This document shows, piece by piece, positions 5,895 to 9,707 of a stretch of DNA of 9,707 bases. Under the pieces are notes generated by a model, which worked only from the letters and a program-made list of their open reading frames with translations, was not told the origin of the DNA and searched no databases. The stretch comes from Thermoplasmata archaeon (lineage in GTDB: Archaea > Thermoplasmatota > Thermoplasmata > Thermoplasmatales > Thermoplasmataceae). The stretch lies in assembly GCA_021797295.1 (NCBI GenBank), contig JAKAAA010000040.1, positions 1 to 9,707 on the forward strand. Reading direction: 5' to 3'. Numbering within the stretch: the first letter of the stretch is position 1; every line of letters begins with the position of its first letter. A program made the translations under genes and the position numbers.

Positions 5895-6121
5895 CATAAT
5901 ATTGATGGAAACTTATCCTCAGTTACATAACCATAGATATGGGGCAAACTATATATGATATCCATCAAAAATTATCTCTTATTAAATCTAACATTTCAAA
6001 TACAATTTTATTGCCATATACAAATGATTGTCTTATCTTCCACTAAATTACGACATGAATCCGTAACATTAAAAGTATATATCTATTGCCATACTCATAG
6101 CCTATGTTCGTATAATAAACT

Positions 6122-6148
6122 GAATTTTAAAATATAAATAAAAAATTC
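6122..6148 (-). terminator. Terminator of the amidohydrolase gene
   Basis: On the minus strand the gene ends in a TGA within GAATTTT, then a very T-rich stretch and AAAATTC. The arms are 6142-6148 and 6122-6128 with a 13-base loop. Runs of six and four T fit the T-rich archaeal terminator, with or without the stem. Confidence 0.45.
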
Positions 6149-7277
6149 ATTCCTTATGTACCAGGTTGCCCTCACCGAAGACCATTGTGGGGTAAGCATC
6201 CAGTTCAAATGGGTCTTTATTCCATACAGAGAAGGATGCCAGCTTTCCTTTTTCTACTGTACCAAGATTGTCAAGCCCCAGTATCTCGGCCGGTCTCGAT
6301 GAAACGTATGAAATGCACTGTTCCTTGGTGGCACCGAATCTCATAAAGTGGCGTGTTGTCAGGAATAGTGTCCTCTGAAGTATGACCGGATGGTCTGAAA
6401 TCAGGGCAAATCTGACTCCAGAGTTCTGGACAAACTCCACATTCCTCCATGATTCATGTTTAAGCTCTACTTTATACGGATGGGAATCCAGAGGGCCATA
6501 TACCAGTGAAAGATTTCTTTTCTTGATTTCCTTGAATATTTCACTGCTGTGGAAATCCATTCCGTGATTTATTATAGGCTTTATTCCGAACTGATCGGCC
6601 AGGGACATAAGGAACAATGCATCATCTTCCTTGTGCAGATGACACATTATTTTGTATTCACCTTTTATCAATTTAATCAGAAATTCCGTTTTCGGGTCTA
6701 TTTCATCCAATGTTTTCTTTCCCTTCTCCATGAGATTAATGGCTTTCTGCGCCAGTGTGAAATTTTCCCTGATTATAGCGGCTACCCCCATTCTTGTTGT
6801 GGGCCTTATTCCTTTCCATTCAGTGGTACTTCTCGGATTATAACCAAGGGCCATCTTAACGCCTATATCCTTAACAAAAGCATCCTGTCTATTTTTGGAG
6901 AAATTCCTGATTAGCGATCCCATACCGCCGAGGATATTTCCACTTCCAGGAAGAACAACAGAGTATAGTACATTATTTTCTACCGATTCAGTGAATGCAT
7001 GGTCATCCATGTAAACTCCGTCAATTGCTCTTCCAAGGGGAATCATGGAATCGAGTTTGTCATTGGCCTCACTCTCTGATCCGGGCTCTCCTGCCCTGTC
7101 AAGTCCGATATGGCTATGGGGGTCTATAAATGCAGGAGTTACTATGCCCTCACTGATAATATCGCAATCCGGTTTATTAGCGGTTACATCAGATATGCTG
7201 TTGCCATTAAAGCATACATAAACATTTTTTTGCACTCCCTTACCATCATAAAGCAAATTAGCCTTTACCGCTTTCAT
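6147..7277 (-). CDS. Imidazolonepropionase-like amidohydrolase
   Basis: This 376-residue protein is a metal-dependent hydrolase of the amidohydrolase superfamily, in the COG1228-like group. The N-terminal beta-sandwich ends at IVTPAFIDPHSHIGLD (45-60). The metal ligands are visible: H54 and H56 (HSH), H213/H215 in MCHLHKEDD, H238 in INHGMD, and D295 in ISDHP. Other hallmarks of this subgroup are RAIDG (83-87), LPGSGNILGGMGSLI (109-123), ALGYNPRS (143-150) and RMGVAAIIRENF (162-173). The C-terminal LGTVEKGKLASFSVW is the usual closing beta-sandwich segment. Members hydrolyse C-N bonds in cyclic or linear amides; the real substrate of this subgroup is usually not known. No other histidine-degradation gene is nearby, so a role in that pathway is not supported. 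The ATG at 7277 sits 26 bases from the centre of a TATA box, so it is a leaderless single gene. The nearest gene behind its stop is 500 bases away. Confidence 0.9.
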   Translation of the reverse strand: MKAVKANLLYDGKGVQKNVYVCFNGNSISDVTANKPDCDIISEGIVTPAFIDPHSHIGLDRAGEPGSESEANDKLDSMIPLGRAIDGVYMDDHAFTESVENNVLYSVVLPGSGNILGGMGSLIRNFSKNRQDAFVKDIGVKMALGYNPRSTTEWKGIRPTTRMGVAAIIRENFTLAQKAINLMEKGKKTLDEIDPKTEFLIKLIKGEYKIMCHLHKEDDALFLMSLADQFGIKPIINHGMDFHSSEIFKEIKKRNLSLVYGPLDSHPYKVELKHESWRNVEFVQNSGVRFALISDHPVILQRTLFLTTRHFMRFGATKEQCISYVSSRPAEILGLDNLGTVEKGKLASFSVWNKDPFELDAYPTMVFGEGNLVHKE

Positions 7278-7292
7278 AATGGAATAGTAAAG

Positions 7293-7308
7293 TATTCAAT
7301 TTAAATTT
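7293..7308 (-). promoter_or_regulatory. TATA box of the amidohydrolase gene
   Basis: On the minus strand it reads AAATTTAAATTGAATA, with the TTTAAATT core centred at about 7303, 26 bases before the ATG at 7277. A near-copy in inverted orientation lies at 7377-7392. Confidence 0.6.
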
Positions 7309-7376
7309 AACTTAAAAGCAGGAAGTTCTACGCCTTAGCGTTGAGAGGATATTACCCTGGAAAATGTCTAAATTAC

Positions 7377-7392
7377 AAATTTAAATTCAATA
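7377..7392 (+). promoter_or_regulatory. Inverted near-copy of the amidohydrolase TATA region
   Basis: AAATTTAAATTCAATA matches 15 of 16 bases of the element at 7293-7308 when that is read on the opposite strand. Its core is centred at about 7382. A transcript would start near 7408, where there is an ATG that runs only four codons to a stop, or it would give the 62-residue gene a leader of about 37 bases. Confidence 0.4.
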
Positions 7393-7414
7393 GAAATTGC
7401 AAAACTAATGAAAA

Positions 7415-7425
7415 TGTTATAATTG
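7415..7425 (+). promoter_or_regulatory. TATA box of the 62-residue protein gene
   Basis: TGTTATAATTG is centred at 7420, 25 bases before the ATG at 7445. This spacing supports a leaderless message and the upstream ATG rather than the in-frame one at 7469. Confidence 0.5.
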
Positions 7426-7444
7426 AACATATGCATTAACCGGT

Positions 7445-7633
7445 ATGATTTGTGAGGACCTGGGATATATGATATTATATAGCAGATCTGGGCGTTCAGT
7501 AACACTCACGCATGAAGAAACAGTGAATCTGTGCCATAAGGCTGAGGAAGCAGGTATGGAACTCCCCAAATATATTAAAAGGGAATTTATGCATGATTTG
7601 AAGCTTATAAAATTCAGATACGATGATGAATAA
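7445..7633 (+). CDS. Unrecognised small protein (62 residues)
   Basis: I do not recognise the family. The sequence is soluble and reads like a folded small domain. A strand-like YMILYSRSGRSVTLTHEE (8-25) is followed by an amphipathic helix ETVNLCHKAEEAGM (25-38) and a second helical segment LPKYIKREFMHDLKL (40-54). The C-terminus is acidic (DDE), and C3 and C30 are the only cysteines. A strand plus two helices in about 60 residues would fit a small DNA- or protein-binding domain, but no diagnostic motif is present. Support for a real gene is the TATA box at leaderless spacing, codon use like the neighbours, and a stop codon 2 bases from that of the CoA-transferase, the same compact junction seen elsewhere in the window. 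It is transcribed divergently from the amidohydrolase, with 167 bases between the starts. Confidence 0.65.
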   Translation: MICEDLGYMILYSRSGRSVTLTHEETVNLCHKAEEAGMELPKYIKREFMHDLKLIKFRYDDE

Positions 7634-7641
7634 CATTATTC
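7628..7641. terminator. Palindrome made by two facing stop codons, possible shared terminator
   Basis: GAATAACATTATTC has exact 6-base arms around CA. The TAA of the 62-residue gene lies in the left arm and the reverse-strand stop of the CoA-transferase begins the right arm. TTTTCT follows on the plus strand. The loop is too short for a stable RNA hairpin, so it may simply be a chance or protein-binding palindrome. Confidence 0.3.
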
Positions 7642-8838
7642 TTTTCTATCTGATTTTCTTTTAAATATAACGTTTTTACTATACAGGTCCTTTATCTCTT
7701 CACTTGTATATCCTGAATCCGTGAGAATTTCTTCGTTCCCGTTTCCCAGCCATGGTGGGGGTAATCTCACAGTTCCAGGTGTATCTGAAAGCTTGAAAGG
7801 AGTTCCCGGTAATATTACATTGCCGTAATCAGAATCCATATTCACAATCATTTCCCTGAATTTTATCTGTTCATTATTTACGGCTTCACTTACAGAGTTA
7901 ACCGGAGCGCATGGTATTCCCGCATGGGAAAGAATTTTATATACCTCTGATGTTGTTTTGTCTTCCAGAAGTTTATTGATCCTGGATTCCAGCAGTTCCC
8001 TGTGTTCTACACGATCAACGTTTGATCTGAATTCCTTAATTGCCATCAATGATGGATCAAGTATATTGCAGAATATTCCCCATAGCTTTTCGGTCCCTAC
8101 GGTAATAACAATATAACCATCCTTAGTCCTGAATGCCTGATAAGGTGCAATGCTGGAATGTGCAGAACCAAGTTTTTCTGGATTCTTCCCTGTAGATAGA
8201 TAGGATGTCAGCTGATGAGTTAGGACAAGGAAGTTTGAATCCAGCATGGATAAATCAATATATTGCCCTTTTCCCGTATCCTTTCTCCTGTAAAGAGATG
8301 CAAGGATTGATACAGCCGCAAAGAGTGCAGTGGTTATATCTGCTATGGGCACTGCGAATTTCACTGGGGATGAACCAGGATTTCCAGTTATGCCCAGTAA
8401 ACCGCTCATTGCAAGTATAACAAGATCATATCCTGGAAGATCCTTCATGGGACCAGTCTGCCCGAAACCAGAAATGCTGCAATAAATCAGTTTGCAATTG
8501 AGTTTCATCGCCTCTTCCCGTGAAAAACCAAATTTTTCCATTACACCGGGCCTGAAATTCTCCACAAGCACATCGGAGCTTTCTATAAGCCTCTTTAAGA
8601 TTTCCTTTCCTTCAGGTGTTTTCAAGTCAATAGATATGCTTTTCTTGTTCCTGTTGGTACTCATGAAATATGATGATAATCCGTCCATGTATGGCGGTGC
8701 CCATGACCTTGTCTGATCCCCATCAGGTGGCTCAACCTTTATGACTTCTGCGCCCAGATCCCCAAGAAGCATTGTTGCAAATGGTCCTGACATTGCCTGG
8801 GTCAGGTCAATTATCTTTATTCCATCCAGTGCGCCCAT
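7636..8838 (-). CDS. CoA-transferase, family III (CaiB/BaiF type)
   Basis: At 400 residues this is a full-length family III CoA-transferase. The N-terminus MGALDGIKIIDLTQAMSGPF (1-20), LLGDLGAEVIKVEPPDGDQT (24-43), STNRNKKSISIDLKTPEGKE (60-79) and DVLVENFRPGVMEKFGF (89-105) follow the family pattern. By comparison with formyl-CoA transferase, whose active-site Asp is D169 in a GDS-type segment, the catalytic aspartate should be D167 in VPIADITTAL. It forms the acyl and CoA mixed intermediates. GIPCAPVNSVSEA and PGTPFKLSDTPG near the C-terminus are also typical. The enzyme moves CoA between a carboxylic acid and an acyl-CoA in the cytoplasm, as an interlocked dimer in known members. Donor and acceptor cannot be assigned, and no acyl-CoA dehydratase, ligase or decarboxylase gene is adjacent to suggest a pathway. 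It is divergent from msrA, with 85 bases between the start codons. Confidence 0.93.
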   Translation of the reverse strand: MGALDGIKIIDLTQAMSGPFATMLLGDLGAEVIKVEPPDGDQTRSWAPPYMDGLSSYFMSTNRNKKSISIDLKTPEGKEILKRLIESSDVLVENFRPGVMEKFGFSREEAMKLNCKLIYCSISGFGQTGPMKDLPGYDLVILAMSGLLGITGNPGSSPVKFAVPIADITTALFAAVSILASLYRRKDTGKGQYIDLSMLDSNFLVLTHQLTSYLSTGKNPEKLGSAHSSIAPYQAFRTKDGYIVITVGTEKLWGIFCNILDPSLMAIKEFRSNVDRVEHRELLESRINKLLEDKTTSEVYKILSHAGIPCAPVNSVSEAVNNEQIKFREMIVNMDSDYGNVILPGTPFKLSDTPGTVRLPPPWLGNGNEEILTDSGYTSEEIKDLYSKNVIFKRKSDRKE

Positions 8839-8857
8839 TTTTTATGAATTCCCCAAT

Positions 8858-8866
8858 CTATTTATG
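8858..8866 (-). promoter_or_regulatory. TATA box of the CoA-transferase gene
   Basis: On the minus strand it reads CATAAATAG, centred at 8862, 24 bases before the ATG at 8838, consistent with a leaderless message. Confidence 0.55.
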
Positions 8867-8871
8867 TTTTG

Positions 8872-8888
8872 GTATCGCATATTGATAC
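8872..8888. promoter_or_regulatory. Inverted repeat midway between two divergent promoters
   Basis: GTATC (8872-8876) and GATAC (8884-8888) are exact complements with a 7-base spacer, centred at 8880. The TATA boxes of the CoA-transferase (centre 8862) and msrA (centre about 8897) lie 17-18 bases on either side. The symmetry suggests one regulator site upstream of both. The arms are short and this is inference. Confidence 0.4.
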
Positions 8889-8890
8889 AA

Positions 8891-8903
8891 CAATATTTAT
8901 TAT
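8891..8903 (+). promoter_or_regulatory. TATA box of msrA
   Basis: CAATATTTATTAT is centred at about 8897, roughly 27 bases before the ATG at 8924. This fits a leaderless start and the position of the GCFWC motif close to the N-terminus. Confidence 0.55.
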
Positions 8904-8923
8904 TCTGTTGACAATAATTCCTT

Positions 8924-9463
8924 ATGAGCGAAAAATTCATAATTATGGGAACAGGTTGCTTCTGGTGCAGTGAGGCAATATTTAAACTGGTTAATGGTGT
9001 CATTGATGTTGTTCCTGGATATTCCGGGGGGAATACAGAAAACCCAACGTACAGACAGGTATGCACAGACAGGACCGGCCATGCAGAGGTGGTAAAGGTT
9101 ACATATGACCCTGAAATTATCAGCCTGGAACAACTGCTTGAACTGTTTATGGCATCCCATGACCCAACGTCACTTAACAGGCAGGGAAATGACATAGGGA
9201 CACAGTATAGGTCTATTATATTTTATAATACTCCGGAGGAGGAAAGAATCATAAAGAATTTTATTGCAGAAAAGCAGAAAGATTACAAAAAACCCATAGT
9301 CACAGAAGTAAATAAATTTGAACATTTCTATGAGGCAGAGGATTATCACCATAATTACTTTGCAAACAATCCCTCAAATCCCTACTGCTCAATGGTAATC
9401 AAACCTGAGGTAAATGATTTCATAATGCGCCATGGAAATGTTTTAAAGGCGATAAAACACTAA
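8924..9463 (+). CDS. msrA: Peptide methionine-(S)-S-oxide reductase MsrA
   Basis: The 179-residue product is a complete MsrA, which reduces the S-form of methionine sulfoxide in proteins and so repairs oxidative damage in the cytoplasm. The catalytic motif is GTGCFWCSE (9-17), with C12 as the nucleophile and C15 making a C-x-x-C. Then come GYSGGNTENPTYRQVCT (32-48), TGHAEVV (51-57) with the general-acid E55, HDPTSLNRQGNDIGTQYRS (79-97) with D90 and Y95, FYEAEDYHHNY (135-145) and NPYCSMVI (152-159). C47 and C155 add further possible resolving cysteines; electrons normally come from thioredoxin. No msrB domain is fused, and none is present in the window. Methionine repair fits an aerobic, iron-rich acidic habitat, but habitat is inferred. 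The stop codon overlaps by four bases that of the partial gene on the other strand. Confidence 0.97.
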   Translation: MSEKFIIMGTGCFWCSEAIFKLVNGVIDVVPGYSGGNTENPTYRQVCTDRTGHAEVVKVTYDPEIISLEQLLELFMASHDPTSLNRQGNDIGTQYRSIIFYNTPEEERIIKNFIAEKQKDYKKPIVTEVNKFEHFYEAEDYHHNYFANNPSNPYCSMVIKPEVNDFIMRHGNVLKAIKH

Positions 9464-9707
9464 AATGGTGTAGAGGGGAACTGTGCCTTAACATTATACC
9501 TCTTACTTTTTAATTCTTCAACAGTTTGATTTACTTTCTTTTTGTCTATTCCAAGATTCTGTGAAAATGATATATCGATTATTTTTTTACCTGTATTGAC
9601 TATTATTATTCCGGCATTTGCATCATCTTTGTTTACTCCATCGCTGTTTCCATATTTATCTATGAATTTATTGATATTTTCTATATAGTTGCTTAAATCA
9701 TCCAGGC
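9460..9707 (-). CDS. C-terminal end of an unrecognised protein (start beyond the window)
   Basis: On the minus strand a frame is open from the window edge to a TAG at 9462-9460 and gives 81 residues without any start codon being needed inside the window. It begins LDDLSNYIENINKFIDKYGN and ends KRYNVKAQFPSTPF. A helical N-terminal part is followed by AGIIIVNTGKKIIDISFSQ (31-49), which looks like two beta strands, then a lysine-rich helix GIDKKKVNQTVEELK. There are no cysteines, no membrane helix and no motif that I recognise. Composition and codon use match the neighbours, which favours a real gene. Its last bases (9460-9463) overlap the msrA stop codon. Confidence 0.65.
   Translation of the reverse strand, partial: LDDLSNYIENINKFIDKYGNSDGVNKDDANAGIIIVNTGKKIIDISFSQNLGIDKKKVNQTVEELKSKRYNVKAQFPSTPF

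Larger units (their letters stand above)
5647..6121. other. Gene-free 500-base AT-rich region
   Basis: Between the stop of the 265-residue protein gene and that of the amidohydrolase I find no credible gene. A 60-codon frame at 5955-6137 has no TATA box at leaderless spacing and a random-looking composition, and is rejected. The region contains the GGGCATTTT hairpin, the TATATTTCAAGT direct repeat and a TAACTTG/CAAGTTA inverted repeat (5831-5837, 5853-5859). A TATA-like TTTTAAATATAC occurs near 5663. It is longer than expected for a convergent junction; the other such junctions in the window have 7 bases or fewer. Confidence 0.6.

Noticed and set aside
4764..6093. TATTGCCAT repeats at 6009-6018 and 6084-6093 with an inverted copy at 4764-4774, considered as borders of a mobile element
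   Set aside because: The words are only 9-11 bases, unevenly placed and not at the segment edges, as expected by chance in AT-rich DNA.
5955..6137. 60-codon plus-strand ORF in the 500-base gap
   Set aside because: It has no promoter at the usual spacing, a composition unlike the real genes, and it runs into the amidohydrolase terminator.
2156..7445. Shared 10-mer TTAACCGGTA just before the starts at 2171 and 7445
   Set aside because: TTAACCGG also occurs inside the CoA-transferase gene (7898-7905), the distance to the start codon differs between the two promoters, and such 10-mers recur by chance in a window of this size.
8842..9352. Minus-strand ORFs opposite msrA
   Set aside because: msrA has its full set of active-site motifs; the opposite frames are shadows.

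Overview
The window looks like chromosome of an acidophilic archaeon of the Thermoplasmatales (a Ferroplasma-, Acidiplasma- or Picrophilus-like organism). Three things point there. The sequence is AT-rich. Isoleucine ATA and arginine AGA/AGG codons dominate. Almost every gene has an archaeal TATA-like box centred about 23-27 bases before the start codon and no Shine-Dalgarno sequence, as expected for leaderless transcripts. No rRNA, tRNA, CRISPR array or complete insertion sequence is visible. The genus is an inference from style, not from a marker gene.

Layout from left to right: (1) a DUF2080 'transposon-encoded' small protein missing only its first base or slightly more; (2) an MFS transporter (+), tail to tail with a two-CBS-domain protein (-); (3) a regulatory intergenic region with two tandem palindromes; (4) a GT4 glycosyltransferase (+), tail to tail with an aldo/keto reductase (-); (5) an AT-rich low-information segment (about 4343-6146) with a possible 56-residue membrane protein, an unrecognised 265-residue protein and a hairpin-bearing 500-base gap; (6) an imidazolonepropionase-like amidohydrolase (-), divergent from an unrecognised 62-residue protein (+); (7) a family III (CaiB/BaiF) CoA-transferase (-), divergent from methionine sulfoxide reductase MsrA (+), which overlaps tail to tail the end of a partial unrecognised gene (-).

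No operon is evident. From the MFS gene onward nearly every gene faces its neighbour and seems to have its own promoter. Four convergent junctions leave 7, 0, 2 and -4 bases between stop codons, and several stop codons sit inside inverted repeats that could be bidirectional terminators. The products are mostly housekeeping or metabolic (transport, redox, CoA-ester chemistry, protein repair) and do not form one pathway. The least ordinary part is the AT-rich segment with the orphan 265-residue protein. The most testable regulatory ideas are the paired palindromes at 2074-2104, the symmetric site between the CoA-transferase and msrA promoters, and the promoter-like inverted duplication at 7293-7392. 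I see no strong case for a new multi-gene system here.
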